Of a stretch of DNA of 64,000 nt, positions 45,803 through 54,766 are shown in pieces. The first letter of the stretch is position 1. Every line of letters starts with the position of its first letter. Source of the stretch: Psychroserpens sp. NJDZ02 (GTDB taxonomy: Bacteria; Bacteroidota; Bacteroidia; Flavobacteriales; Flavobacteriaceae); contig NZ_CP039451.1 of NCBI RefSeq assembly GCF_004843725.1, positions 2,610,001 through 2,674,000 on the forward strand, written 5' to 3'. A model generated the notes under the pieces. The model saw only the letters and a list, made by a program, of their open reading frames with translations, was not told where the DNA came from and made no database searches. Both the position numbers and the translations under genes were made by a program.

Positions 45803-47989
45803 ATGTCAACATTAAGATTTCATGCTATAAAAGAATCCTTAAAACGTAAACCGATTGTTATAGAAGAAAAACAACGTCGTTCTGAAATTTTTGGAAGTCA
45901 TGTTTTTAATGAATCGACCATGCGTCAGTATTTAACCAAGGAAGGTTTTGAAAGCGTTAGAGATGCCATACAATTAGGTAAAAAGATTGACAGAATTGTA
46001 GCGGATCATATTTCTACAGGAATGAAAGAATGGGCTATCTCACAAGGCGCAACACATTATACGCATTGGTTTCAGCCATTAACAGGGGCGACAGCAGAAA
46101 AACACGATGCTTTTTTTGAAACTATTGGTGGAGGCTTAGCTATAGAACGATTTGGAGGTGGGCAATTGGTGCAACAAGAACCTGATGCTTCTAGTTTTCC
46201 TAATGGCGGCATAAGAAATACATTTGAAGCACGCGGTTATACTGCTTGGGATCCCACATCTCCAGCCTTTATTTACGGAACAACATTGTGTATTCCAACC
46301 GTTTTTGTGTCTTATACAGGAGAGGCTTTAGATTATAAAACACCATTGTTAAGAGCGTTGCAAGCAGTAGATAGCGCAGCTGTAGCAGTTTGTAAATATT
46401 TTGATAAGAACGTTAAAAAAGTAAACGCATCATTAGGTTGGGAGCAGGAGTATTTTTTAATAGATCGAGATTTAGCGATGTCTAGACCTGATATCGTACA
46501 GACAGGTCGCACGTTGTTAGGGCATTCGCCAGCAAAAGGACAGCAGTTGGATGATCACTATTTTGGGACTATACCAAATCGAGCGATGGCGTTTATGCGA
46601 GATTTGGAAACCGAATGTATGCTGCTAGGTATACCGGTAAAAACTAGGCATAACGAAGTGGCGCCAAACCAGTTTGAATTAGCGCCGATTTATGACGAAG
46701 CTAATTTAGCAGTAGATCATAACTCCTTATTAATGGATGTGATGGATAAGATTTCAGACAGACATAATTTTAAAGTGTTATTTCATGAAAAACCTTTTGC
46801 AGGAGTCAATGGTTCTGGAAAACATAATAACTGGAGTTTAAGTACGGATACAGGGGTTAATTTATTAGGTCCAGGGAAAACACCAATGAGTAATTTACAA
46901 TTTTTGACCTTTTTTATAAATACCATAAAAGCAGTTAATGATAATGAGGAGTTGTTGCGTGCGGCAATAGCATCGGCTAGTAATGATCATCGTTTAGGAG
47001 CAAATGAGGCGCCTCCAGCAATTATTTCGGTATTTATAGGGCAACAATTAACTAAGACTTTAAATGAATTGGAGAATGTTACGGATGGTAAGTTGTCTCC
47101 AGAAGAGAAAACAGATTTAAAACTTAATGTTGTTGGTAAAATTCCAGATGTACTATTGGATAATACAGATCGTAATAGAACGTCCCCTTTTGCTTTTACA
47201 GGAAATAAATTTGAGTTTAGAGCGGTGGGCTCAACTGCTAACTGTGCTAATCCAATGACGGTGCTAAATAGTATTGTTGCTAAACAATTAATTGATTTTA
47301 AAGTTGAGGTGGATACTTTGATAGATAAAAAGGATATGAAAAAAGATGATGCTATCTTTAATGTTCTTAGAGAGTATATTAAAAAATCTAAAAATATTCT
47401 ATTTGAAGGTAATGGTTATGGAGAGGCTTGGGAGAAAGAAGCTAAGAAAAGAGGTTTGAGTAATAATAAGACAACACCTGAAGCATTAAAAGCAAAAATC
47501 TCTAAAAAGACATTGGATCTTTTTGAAGGTTTAGGGGTTATGAATAAAATTGAATCTGAAGCACGATATGAGATTGAAATGGAGGATTATGTATTGCGTA
47601 TACAAATAGAAAGTCGTGTTTTAGGAGATATAGCTCGTAATCATATTATTCCGACAGCTGTTAAGTATCAAAATGTTTTAATAAAAAATGTAAAAGGGCT
47701 TAAGGAGATTTTTGGTAGTGATTTTAAAAAATATGCGAAAGAACAATTAAACTTAATTGAAGATATTTCTGCTCATATAGAATCGATTAACGTCAATGTT
47801 ACTAAAATGACTGAGGCGCGTAAAAAATCGAATAAGACTGAGGATATAGAAAAGAAAGCGTTAGCGTATTGCAATAAGGTTAAGCCAATGTTTGGCGATA
47901 TTAGATACCATTGCGATAAATTAGAATTATTGGTTGATGACGAGTTGTGGCCTTTAACTAAGTATCGAGAGCTGTTGTTTACAAAGTAA
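45803..47989 (+). CDS. glnN: Glutamine synthetase, type III
   Basis: A 728-residue enzyme of the GSIII class, a large dodecamer found mainly in Bacteroidota and cyanobacteria. Characteristic blocks: FGSHVFNESTMRQYL near 30, ATHYTHWFQPLTGATAEKHD near 84-103, GWEQEYFLIDRDLA near 212-225, RHNEVAPNQFELAPIY near 281 and NGSGKHNNWSLSTD near 336. The metal and glutamate sites are intact. The C-terminal 200 residues are helical as in the class. A TATTTTTG -7-like element lies at 45761-45768. Confidence 0.96.
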   Translation: MSTLRFHAIKESLKRKPIVIEEKQRRSEIFGSHVFNESTMRQYLTKEGFESVRDAIQLGKKIDRIVADHISTGMKEWAISQGATHYTHWFQPLTGATAEKHDAFFETIGGGLAIERFGGGQLVQQEPDASSFPNGGIRNTFEARGYTAWDPTSPAFIYGTTLCIPTVFVSYTGEALDYKTPLLRALQAVDSAAVAVCKYFDKNVKKVNASLGWEQEYFLIDRDLAMSRPDIVQTGRTLLGHSPAKGQQLDDHYFGTIPNRAMAFMRDLETECMLLGIPVKTRHNEVAPNQFELAPIYDEANLAVDHNSLLMDVMDKISDRHNFKVLFHEKPFAGVNGSGKHNNWSLSTDTGVNLLGPGKTPMSNLQFLTFFINTIKAVNDNEELLRAAIASASNDHRLGANEAPPAIISVFIGQQLTKTLNELENVTDGKLSPEEKTDLKLNVVGKIPDVLLDNTDRNRTSPFAFTGNKFEFRAVGSTANCANPMTVLNSIVAKQLIDFKVEVDTLIDKKDMKKDDAIFNVLREYIKKSKNILFEGNGYGEAWEKEAKKRGLSNNKTTPEALKAKISKKTLDLFEGLGVMNKIESEARYEIEMEDYVLRIQIESRVLGDIARNHIIPTAVKYQNVLIKNVKGLKEIFGSDFKKYAKEQLNLIEDISAHIESINVNVTKMTEARKKSNKTEDIEKKALAYCNKVKPMFGDIRYHCDKLELLVDDELWPLTKYRELLFTK

Positions 47990-48008
47990 TTTGATAAATT
48001 AATAAATT

Positions 48009-48033
48009 AGCCTCATTAAATTGGGGCTTTTTT
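48009..48033 (+). terminator. Terminator of the type III glutamine synthetase gene
   Basis: AGCCTC / GGGGCT short stem (one G-T pair) followed by a T6 run, 20 bases past the stop. Weaker than others in the window. Confidence 0.6.
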
Positions 48034-48227
48034 GTTTTAAACTTTAATTTGATATGCTTTTTTACTCGGCGTTTGATTCGGGATTTTATGACTCTATATT
48101 TTACTGGATGAATAATTATTAAGTTAAAGGATAAGATTGGATTTAAGAGAAACCAGAGTGCCACTTGTTAATGATTATAAATTGACTGATTGGGAGTAAT
48201 TAACAATTTGGTAGTAATTTAAAGTAT

Positions 48228-48257
48228 AAAAGCACACATATTATTTGTGTGCTTTTT
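48228..48257. terminator. Terminator-like hairpin just upstream of purM
   Basis: AAAGCACACA / TGTGTGCTTT, a perfect 10-bp stem with a 7-nt AT loop and a T run. No plus-strand gene ends close before it; the glutamine synthetase stop is 240 bases upstream. It overlaps the likely -33 element of the purM promoter. Confidence 0.65.
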
Positions 48258-48274
48258 ATTTATAAATATCTTTG
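48244..48274 (+). promoter_or_regulatory. Promoter of purM
   Basis: TTTG at 48244-48247 and TATCTTTG at 48267-48274 with a 19-base spacer fit the -33/-7 consensus. The start codon is 17 bases on, giving a very short leader. Confidence 0.65.
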
Positions 48275-48291
48275 TTGCTTAACACAACATA

Positions 48292-49470
48292 ATGAGCTCA
48301 GAAATTTCAAAACGTTACAGTCAAAGAGGTGTATCTGCATCAAAAGAAGATGTGCATAATGCGATAAAAAATATAGATAAAGGATTGTTTCCTAAAGCAT
48401 TCTGTAAAATTGTGCCAGATTATCTAACTAATGATCAAGACTATTGTCTGATTATGCATGCAGACGGAGCGGGTACAAAGTCGTCTTTAGCCTATATGTA
48501 TTGGAAAGAAACTGGAGATGTCTCTGTTTGGAAAGGGATTGCTCAAGATGCATTAATAATGAATATTGACGATTTGTTATGCGTTGGCGCAACGGATAAT
48601 ATTATGTTGTCTTCTACTATTGGAAGAAATAAAAACCGTATTCCAGGTGAAGTCCTTTCTGCTATTATAAATGGAACTGAAGAATTAATTGAAGACCTGA
48701 AAGGTTTTGGTGTTACAATCCATAGTACAGGAGGAGAAACAGCTGATGTTGGAGATTTAGTAAGAACTATTATTGTGGACTCTACAGTAACTGCTAGAAT
48801 AAAACGTAGTGATGTTATAGATAATGCTAATATTAAAGCGGGAGATGTTATCGTTGGTTTGGAAAGTTTTGGGCAAGCCACTTACGAGAAAAGTTATAAT
48901 GGAGGGATGGGAAGCAATGGACTAACTTCTGCAAGACATGATGTATTTGATAATTATTTAGCTAAAAAATATCCTGAAAGTTTTGATGCCTCTGTGCCGG
49001 AAGATTTAGTGTATTCTGGACAAGTAAAATTAACGGATGCTGTTGAAGGATCTCCAATAGATGCAGGTCAGTTAGTTTTGTCACCAACAAGGACTTATGC
49101 ACCAATTATAAAAGAGATTTTGTCTAAGTATACCAGTAAGGATATACATGGTATGGTACATTGTAGTGGAGGTGCACAAACTAAAATTCTTCATTTTATT
49201 GATAAGCTTCATATTGTAAAAGATAATTTATTTCCAATTCCACCTTTATTTAAATTAATCCAAGAGCAGTCTAAAACGGATTGGAAAGAAATGTACCAAG
49301 TCTTTAATTGTGGGCATAGAATGGAACTATATGTGTCTCCGGAAAAAGCAGAAGAAATTATTGCAATATCTAAATCTTACAATGTTAATGCTCAGGTTAT
49401 TGGTCGTGTAGAAGCGTCTGATTCTAAAAAACTGACAATAGAAAGCCCGTATGGTACGTTTGTGTATTAG
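48292..49470 (+). CDS. purM: Phosphoribosylformylglycinamidine cyclo-ligase (AIR synthase)
   Basis: A 392-residue ATP-dependent enzyme closing the imidazole ring in purine synthesis. It opens with SKRYSQRGVSASKEDVHNAI; the substrate and metal block is LIMHADGAGTKSSLAYMYWK, then DALIMNIDDLLCVGATDN, HSTGGETADVGDLVRTI and VGLESFGQATYEKSYNGG. The chain is longer than E. coli PurM (345) and of the Bacteroidota type. An AIR-synthase-related paralog cannot be ruled out fully. It is followed 22 bases later by the DUF3078 gene. Confidence 0.9.
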   Translation: MSSEISKRYSQRGVSASKEDVHNAIKNIDKGLFPKAFCKIVPDYLTNDQDYCLIMHADGAGTKSSLAYMYWKETGDVSVWKGIAQDALIMNIDDLLCVGATDNIMLSSTIGRNKNRIPGEVLSAIINGTEELIEDLKGFGVTIHSTGGETADVGDLVRTIIVDSTVTARIKRSDVIDNANIKAGDVIVGLESFGQATYEKSYNGGMGSNGLTSARHDVFDNYLAKKYPESFDASVPEDLVYSGQVKLTDAVEGSPIDAGQLVLSPTRTYAPIIKEILSKYTSKDIHGMVHCSGGAQTKILHFIDKLHIVKDNLFPIPPLFKLIQEQSKTDWKEMYQVFNCGHRMELYVSPEKAEEIIAISKSYNVNAQVIGRVEASDSKKLTIESPYGTFVY

Positions 49471-49492
49471 ATATTAAGTTAATTTTTATAAG

Positions 49493-50437
49493 ATGAAATA
49501 CATTCTAATAATGTGCTTTATGTATTGTGGTCAAAGTTTAGTTGCGCAATCAGATGCTGCAGTAAAAGTTGTTGATACAATTAAATGGACACAAAAAAAT
49601 AAGATTGGGGTTGATCTTAATGAAGTAACCTTTGTCAATTGGAATGCGGGTGGAGCAAATTCAATTTCTGCATTATTAGCTATTAAATCAAGTTGGCGTT
49701 ATAAGAAGAATAATTTAATTTGGTTTAATGAAATAGGAACACGCTACGGTGTCAATAAACAAGAAAGTCAGAGGTTAAGAAAAACAGAAGACGAGTTAGA
49801 GCTTATTTCGACCATTGGGTTTAGAAAAGATACCGTTACTAACTGGTATTATTCGGGTAGATTCAACTTTAAAACCCAATATTCTAATGGTTATAACTAT
49901 CCGGATAGAGATAATTCAATCTCTAGGTTTATGGCTCCAGGCTATTTGTTTGTAGGGGGAGGTGTAGAATATGGTAAAAATATTGAGAAGCTGTCCTTTT
50001 ATATGTCTCCTTTAACTTTTAAGGCTACGTTTGTTCTAGATGATGAATTAGCAGACAAGGGGTCTTTTGGAGTTGATCCAGCTATATATGATGCGCTTGG
50101 AAATAAAATGAAGGATGGTCAAGCTATAAGAACAGAAATGGGTATATTAGTAACTAACTCTTATGAAACCGAAGTTTTAGAGAATATCTATATTAAAAGC
50201 AAAATAAGTCTTTATACAGATTACCTTAATAGTTTTGGAAATATAGATTTGGATTGGGAGGTTATATTCGATTTTAAAGTTAATGACTTTGTAAAAGCAA
50301 CATTAGGTTCTCATTTAAGATATGATAATGATATTAAAATTTCAGAGGAGACTGATATTGAAGGTGAGTATGTAGAAAGAGGTGCTGCAATACAATGGAA
50401 GCAATTACTTGGTATTGGAGTTGTAGTAGATTTTTAA
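49493..50437 (+). CDS. DUF3078 family exported beta-barrel-like protein
   Basis: A 314-residue protein with a signal peptide (MKYILIMCFMYCGQSLVAQS). The mature chain has alternating aromatic/polar strands and ends in a terminal-strand-like LLGIGVVVDF, as in outer-membrane barrels. The block KIGVDLNEVTFVNWNAGGAN (near 37-56) is the DUF3078 signature. Function is unknown; cell location outer membrane by inference. It follows purM by 22 bases and precedes a TTG-started membrane gene by 19 bases. Confidence 0.88.
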   Translation: MKYILIMCFMYCGQSLVAQSDAAVKVVDTIKWTQKNKIGVDLNEVTFVNWNAGGANSISALLAIKSSWRYKKNNLIWFNEIGTRYGVNKQESQRLRKTEDELELISTIGFRKDTVTNWYYSGRFNFKTQYSNGYNYPDRDNSISRFMAPGYLFVGGGVEYGKNIEKLSFYMSPLTFKATFVLDDELADKGSFGVDPAIYDALGNKMKDGQAIRTEMGILVTNSYETEVLENIYIKSKISLYTDYLNSFGNIDLDWEVIFDFKVNDFVKATLGSHLRYDNDIKISEETDIEGEYVERGAAIQWKQLLGIGVVVDF

Positions 50438-50456
50438 CAAAAAAAAGATATAATTA

Positions 50457-51149
50457 TTGAAAACTAAACTGACTATAAAAATTTTTACACTTATTGCGGT
50501 TGTTGTAAACTTAGCCTCAATAGTGTTGTTAGATTTTTTTTATAGTCAAATAGTTAGATTAAGTACAAGTTGCTCATTTTTAATACTATTTATTGTCTTT
50601 AAATTTAAAGACAAGTTATTAGTTCCTTTTGCGGCATTACTCTTCATTGCCGATGTTTTTGATTTGTATTATAAGCAGCCTTATATTATAGAAATATATT
50701 CTGTCATAAAAATAGGTGCATTTTTGCTGTTATGTTTTAGTCTTTACAGAAAGATGAAAAACAAAAAATTGGATAAAGCATTATCAGTATTGTTTTTGGT
50801 GGTTATCATTATTAATTTATTGTTTGGGTATACTACAGTAAATACTGTTTCTGGAGCAATGACAATTAGTGAGTTGTTATCCATTCAGGTCTATTGGTTT
50901 GTTTGTATAATATCAGTCGCATTAGCTGCGAAGTATTATTTTTATACAGAATCTAAAGAAGCTGTTTATTTAATATTATTTACGTTTTTGTTTGTGTTTA
51001 CGGATTTATGTGGATTCATAGCTAATTTTATTGAAATTAATGGTTTTTTCTACTTCGAAAGAATTTTATATTGTCTTGGGTTTTATTTTCTATCAGCGTA
51101 TTTGTTTTATGACCTTATTAAAGGACGTATGACTATCGCGGTGCTTTAA
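50457..51149 (+). CDS. Polytopic membrane protein, possible YhhN-like (copy 1)
   Basis: A 230-residue protein starting at TTG 50457. About eight hydrophobic helices fill the chain. Two helices carry acidic residues: AALLFIADVFDLYY near 61-74 and TFLFVFTDLCGFIANF near 179-194, the positions where YhhN/TMEM86 lysoplasmalogenases keep aspartates. The likeness is faint. It is clearly related to the next gene (same length, same helix order, FxDx..FERILYxxxxxF near the C-terminus). It follows the DUF3078 gene by 19 bases. Confidence 0.7.
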   Translation: MKTKLTIKIFTLIAVVVNLASIVLLDFFYSQIVRLSTSCSFLILFIVFKFKDKLLVPFAALLFIADVFDLYYKQPYIIEIYSVIKIGAFLLLCFSLYRKMKNKKLDKALSVLFLVVIIINLLFGYTTVNTVSGAMTISELLSIQVYWFVCIISVALAAKYYFYTESKEAVYLILFTFLFVFTDLCGFIANFIEINGFFYFERILYCLGFYFLSAYLFYDLIKGRMTIAVL

Positions 51150-51240
51150 GTTTGTATTTGTGTTTTTTAAGTAAAATTAAAATAGTGTTAAAAAGCTATT
51201 GTTAAAATAACTAAATTTGCTTCTAAATATATAGATAACA

Positions 51241-51942
51241 ATGAGTTTAGTTAAAATCACACTTTTAATAGTATCATTTTTAACCTTATTAATTAATGTC
51301 TATATTATTTCTTTTTATTCTCTTTTTGAAAGTAGAATCATAAGGGTAATCACTGTAATTGCTTTTCTTGTTCTATTTTTTATTTTTAAAGGTTTCAAAA
51401 ACAAAACTATACTCATTTCATTATTATGTTTTTTATTATCAGATGTTTTTATGATTTTTTATGAAAACACTTTAAGTAATAAACTAACCTCCGTATTGTC
51501 AATCATAGGATATTTTAATTTGGTGGCGTATTTGTTTAGAAATAAGCATTTAAAAAAAGTAAATAATTACTTTTTGGTTTTAATACTTATTTTGATAACT
51601 CTAAATGTTTTTGGTTTATATCAATTAATAGATGCCATAGCGTATAAACTTCATGATGGTTTACAGGAGGTCATTTTATATCTTTATGGATTAGTTATTG
51701 TTTCTTTATGCGTATTTACAGCTAATTATAACTTTAGTGTAAATACAAAACAATCCATGTATTTTATGTATTTTGTTTTTGGATTTGCTTTTTCGGACTT
51801 CTGTGCTGTTTTAGCGTATTACTATAATTTTCAGCAATTATATTATTTAGATAGATTTACTTATATTTTTGCATTATTTATTATGGTAAAATATGCCGTC
51901 AAAGACTTTAAAAAGGAGGAAATACCTAGTTATATTATTTAA
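51241..51942 (+). CDS. Polytopic membrane protein, possible YhhN-like (copy 2)
   Basis: A 233-residue paralog of the preceding gene with about eight helices. The corresponding acidic helices read LLCFLLSDVFMIFY (near 60-73) and VFGFAFSDFCAVLAYY (near 179-194), and the tail YYLDRFTYIFALFIMVKYAV matches copy 1. It has a separate leader of 91 bases with a TAAATTTG -7-like element at 51212-51219. It converges on the mini ABC gene, 11 bases from its stop. Function unknown. Confidence 0.72.
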   Translation: MSLVKITLLIVSFLTLLINVYIISFYSLFESRIIRVITVIAFLVLFFIFKGFKNKTILISLLCFLLSDVFMIFYENTLSNKLTSVLSIIGYFNLVAYLFRNKHLKKVNNYFLVLILILITLNVFGLYQLIDAIAYKLHDGLQEVILYLYGLVIVSLCVFTANYNFSVNTKQSMYFMYFVFGFAFSDFCAVLAYYYNFQQLYYLDRFTYIFALFIMVKYAVKDFKKEEIPSYII

Positions 51943-51953
51943 GTGCAACTAGA

Positions 51954-52628
51954 TTAGTTTAGATCGTGTTGTAGCTGCTTATTACTTAGGTAATTGTAAT
52001 CTTCTAATTCAGAAAGATTCTCAATCAATTTAGAACAGCCATTTTTTATCAAATAAATCGTGTCAGAAACGGCAATAACTTCTGCGTATCTGTGGTCTGT
52101 TAATACAATAGCTTTGTATTGCTTCTCTTCTGTAATTAGGGTCTGTAATTTTTTAATGTATAAAGGGGCGACGCCATTAAAGGGTTCGTCTAATAAAATA
52201 ATTTTAGCATCTTTCTTTAAAATCAAGTAGATTTCGATAATGCGGCGTTCACCTCCAGATAGTGTGTTAATACTTTTGTTTTTGTAAATTTTAAATTCTG
52301 TAAATTCAGTCGTAAAATCAATCCATTTGATATTAAATAGTTTAAAAAGAGATTTAACTTTTGCATGATTTGGAGTAAAATTATATTGTGGTAAAAAGGC
52401 GGCTAATTGGGTAGCGTATAAAGGTCTTAGTAGTGGTTTGTGGTCTATTCTCGTATGGCTGTATTTCGCGTTAAGCGTGCCAAAAGCAATGTTTAATAAA
52501 CAGCTTTTTCCAGAGCCATTACTGCCAAGTAGACTTGTTACTTTACCTGTTTCAGCCTTAAGGTAAATACCATTTAATATACGTTTATTTTTAAAGTAAA
52601 GTTCTATATTATCAATTTCAAAAATCAA
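51954..52628 (-). CDS. ABC transporter ATP-binding protein (short)
   Basis: A 224-residue cytoplasmic ATPase subunit. Walker A SLLGSNGSGKSCLLNIAFG (near 32-50), Q-loop AAFLPQYNFTPNH, signature INTLSGGERRIIEIYLIL (near 119-136), Walker B KIILLDEPFNGVAP (near 141-154) and H-loop IVLTDHRYAEVIA. The helical region resembles LptB/LivF-type subunits. Its only visible partner is the 97-residue membrane protein gene 7 bases upstream on the same strand. Substrate unknown. Confidence 0.9.
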   Translation of the reverse strand: MIFEIDNIELYFKNKRILNGIYLKAETGKVTSLLGSNGSGKSCLLNIAFGTLNAKYSHTRIDHKPLLRPLYATQLAAFLPQYNFTPNHAKVKSLFKLFNIKWIDFTTEFTEFKIYKNKSINTLSGGERRIIEIYLILKKDAKIILLDEPFNGVAPLYIKKLQTLITEEKQYKAIVLTDHRYAEVIAVSDTIYLIKNGCSKLIENLSELEDYNYLSNKQLQHDLN

Positions 52629-52635
52629 AATTCGG

Positions 52636-52929
52636 TTATATAAATTGGTTCATTATAATAAAAAAAATAATAGTTACTAAGGCGTCAATAAAGTATAAGA
52701 TACCAAATAGTTTTAAATCAGAGAGTCCTAAGTTCTTGTAAAAGGTTAGTTTTTGTTTAGCATCGGTTTCAATAACGAAATAATGAAGTAAAATGACTAA
52801 AAATAATTTTGTAATAAGTGCGACTATTATGTAGAAGTTACCCGTAATTAATAACAAAATATTAATTGCAAAGGACCATAAAGCAAAGGTCCTATAATAA
52901 TAGAATATAGCGAATAATTGGTTTAGCAT
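52636..52929 (-). CDS. Small three-TM protein paired with an ABC ATPase
   Basis: A 97-residue membrane protein with helices at about 14-30, 31-53 and 77-95 and a basic loop at about 56-68 (TDAKQKLTFYKNLGLSDLKL) that could be a coupling loop. It lies 7 bases before the ABC ATPase gene and is probably co-transcribed. It is too short for a standard permease, so it may oligomerise or have an accessory role. No family was recognised beyond recurring ATPase-small-TM pairs in flavobacteria. Confidence 0.7.
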   Translation of the reverse strand: MLNQLFAIFYYYRTFALWSFAINILLLITGNFYIIVALITKLFLVILLHYFVIETDAKQKLTFYKNLGLSDLKLFGILYFIDALVTIIFFIIMNQFI

Positions 52930-52988
52930 ACTGATTTAACGTTAAAAACAAGCTAATATTTTAATTGTAAGCAAACGACTATAAAGTA

Positions 52989-53017
52989 TTGCAAATTCAT
53001 AAATTATCGTATTTTTG
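52989..53017 (+). promoter_or_regulatory. Promoter of prfA
   Basis: TTG at 52989-52991 and TATTTTTG at 53010-53017 with an 18-base spacer match the Bacteroidota consensus, 21 bases before the start codon. Confidence 0.75.
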
Positions 53018-53038
53018 TTTCACAATTTTAAGAAGAAG

Positions 53039-54115
53039 ATGTTAGATAAGTTACAAATAGTAAAGCAACGTTTTGATGAGGTTAGCGATTTAATAATCCA
53101 ACCTGATGTTATTACTGATCAAAAACGTTATGTCGCACTAAATAAAGAGTATAAAGATTTACGACTTTTAATGGATAAGCGCGAGATTTATCTTGAGTTT
53201 ACTGAAAATTTAAAAGAAGCGGAAGAAATCATAGCAGACGGTAGTGATGCCGAAATGGTCGAAATGGCTAAAATGCAATATGAAGAAGCTAAAGTGGAGA
53301 TTCCTAAATTAGAAGATGATATACGTGTACTTTTAATACCTAAAGATCCTGAAGATTCTAAGAATGCTGTTGTCGAGTTACGTGCAGGAGCAGGAGGAGA
53401 TGAAGCTAGTATTTTTGCGGGAGATTTATTTAGAATGTATAGTAAATACTGTGAAGCTAGAGGATGGAAAGTAGATACGGTAGATTATAGTGAAGGTACA
53501 AATGGAGGGTTTAAAGAAATCCAATTTGAAGTTACTGGTAATGATGTTTATGGAACTTTAAAGTTTGAAGCTGGTGTGCACCGTGTACAACGTGTGCCAC
53601 AAACAGAAACACAAGGTCGTGTGCATACAAGTGCTGCTACTGTAATGGTGTTTCCGGAAGCAGAGGAGTTTGATGTAGAGATTAACCCAAAGGAAGTAAG
53701 AGTGGATTTTTTCTGTTCTTCAGGTCCAGGTGGTCAATCAGTAAACACAACGTATTCTGCAGTACGTTTAACTCACATTCCGACAGGATTAGTAGCGCAA
53801 TGTCAAGATCAAAAATCGCAGCATAAAAACAAAGAAAAAGCTTTTAAAGTATTACGTTCGCGTTTATACGACATGGAGTTGGCTAAGAAAAACGAAGAAG
53901 ACGCCGCTTTACGTGGTACGATGGTAACCTCTGGAGATAGAAGTGCTAAGATTAGAACGTACAACTATTCTCAAGGACGTGTTACAGATCACAGAATAGG
54001 GTTAACGCTATATGATTTACAAAATATTGTAAATGGAGATATCCAAAAAATTATTGACGAACTACAACTGGCAGACAATACAGAAAAACTGAAAGCTAGT
54101 GACGAACATATTTAA
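53039..54115 (+). CDS. prfA: Peptide chain release factor 1
   Basis: A 358-residue factor reading UAA and UAG stop codons. The start is ATG 53039 ([19 protein letters not shown]); an upstream in-frame TTG at 53015 overlaps the -7 element and cannot be used. The class motif GGQ is in [19 protein letters not shown], and the anticodon-like PxT motif reads [38 protein letters not shown] near the end is conserved. It is followed by its own terminator. Confidence 0.97.
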   Translation: MLDKLQIVKQRFDEVSDLIIQPDVITDQKRYVALNKEYKDLRLLMDKREIYLEFTENLKEAEEIIADGSDAEMVEMAKMQYEEAKVEIPKLEDDIRVLLIPKDPEDSKNAVVELRAGAGGDEASIFAGDLFRMYSKYCEARGWKVDTVDYSEGTNGGFKEIQFEVTGNDVYGTLKFEAGVHRVQRVPQTETQGRVHTSAATVMVFPEAEEFDVEINPKEVRVDFFCSSGPGGQSVNTTYSAVRLTHIPTGLVAQCQDQKSQHKNKEKAFKVLRSRLYDMELAKKNEEDAALRGTMVTSGDRSAKIRTYNYSQGRVTDHRIGLTLYDLQNIVNGDIQKIIDELQLADNTEKLKASDEHI

Positions 54116-54118
54116 TAA

Positions 54119-54145
54119 CAAGCCTCTTCATTGAGGCTTTTTTTA
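54119..54145 (+). terminator. Terminator of prfA
   Basis: AGCCTC-TTCATT-GAGGCT with a T7 run, 5 bases past the stop codon. Confidence 0.88.
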
Positions 54146-54181
54146 TATAATATGGAGTTCTAAACACGTAATCTATTTTAC

Positions 54182-54763
54182 TTGAAAACTCACGTTTTAA
54201 TATTTATTATTGTTTCCCTATTTTCTTATAAACAGGAGGGGAGATTTAGTGACCCTAAACTTAAGGATGTCCAATATACATTGGGTATAGAGGATGAAAA
54301 ATCCAAAATTCAAAGCAGAGTTGAAGACACGTGTATTTTTGATCAAAGTACACAAACAGATGATTTTTTAAAGGGAATAAAAGAACTTGAAGGTTATATC
54401 TGGAATGACGAGAGTAAGTCTGCTGAAATAGTGCTAAATGACCATTGGTTTTTGACTATCACTAGAGGAGGCTGTGATCATTTTTTACTGTCTGCGGAAT
54501 TTTTTTATGATAGAAATTTAGAGTTTGAAGACAACAAAGCAACGGTTTTGGAAAAGATAATTTGGATTACTTCATTGTTAAATGAAGAATTTGAATTTGA
54601 AACTATCAAGAAATGTATTGACGAAGGTAAAATGACTTTTACGGAAACAGATAATGGTTTCTATGGTAATTTTACGGATTCTAAAATAGATGAAATGTAT
54701 ACTTTTGATTATAGAAAAGAAAAAGAACGTACCGTTTTTGGTATTTCTTACTATTTAAATTAA
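54182..54763 (+). CDS. Hypothetical protein, possibly exported
   Basis: A 193-residue protein from a TTG start at 54182. The first 15 residues are hydrophobic after a Lys (MKTHVLIFIIVSLFSYK), suggesting an uncleaved or weak signal sequence. The rest is acidic and rich in Asp, Glu and aromatic residues, with ILNDHWFLTITRGGCDHFLL-like beta strands near 90-108. No family was recognised. Its stop lies 3 bases before pyrF, so it is likely co-transcribed with it, perhaps without a shared function. Confidence 0.7.
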   Translation: MKTHVLIFIIVSLFSYKQEGRFSDPKLKDVQYTLGIEDEKSKIQSRVEDTCIFDQSTQTDDFLKGIKELEGYIWNDESKSAEIVLNDHWFLTITRGGCDHFLLSAEFFYDRNLEFEDNKATVLEKIIWITSLLNEEFEFETIKKCIDEGKMTFTETDNGFYGNFTDSKIDEMYTFDYRKEKERTVFGISYYLN

Positions 54764-54766
54764 ACA

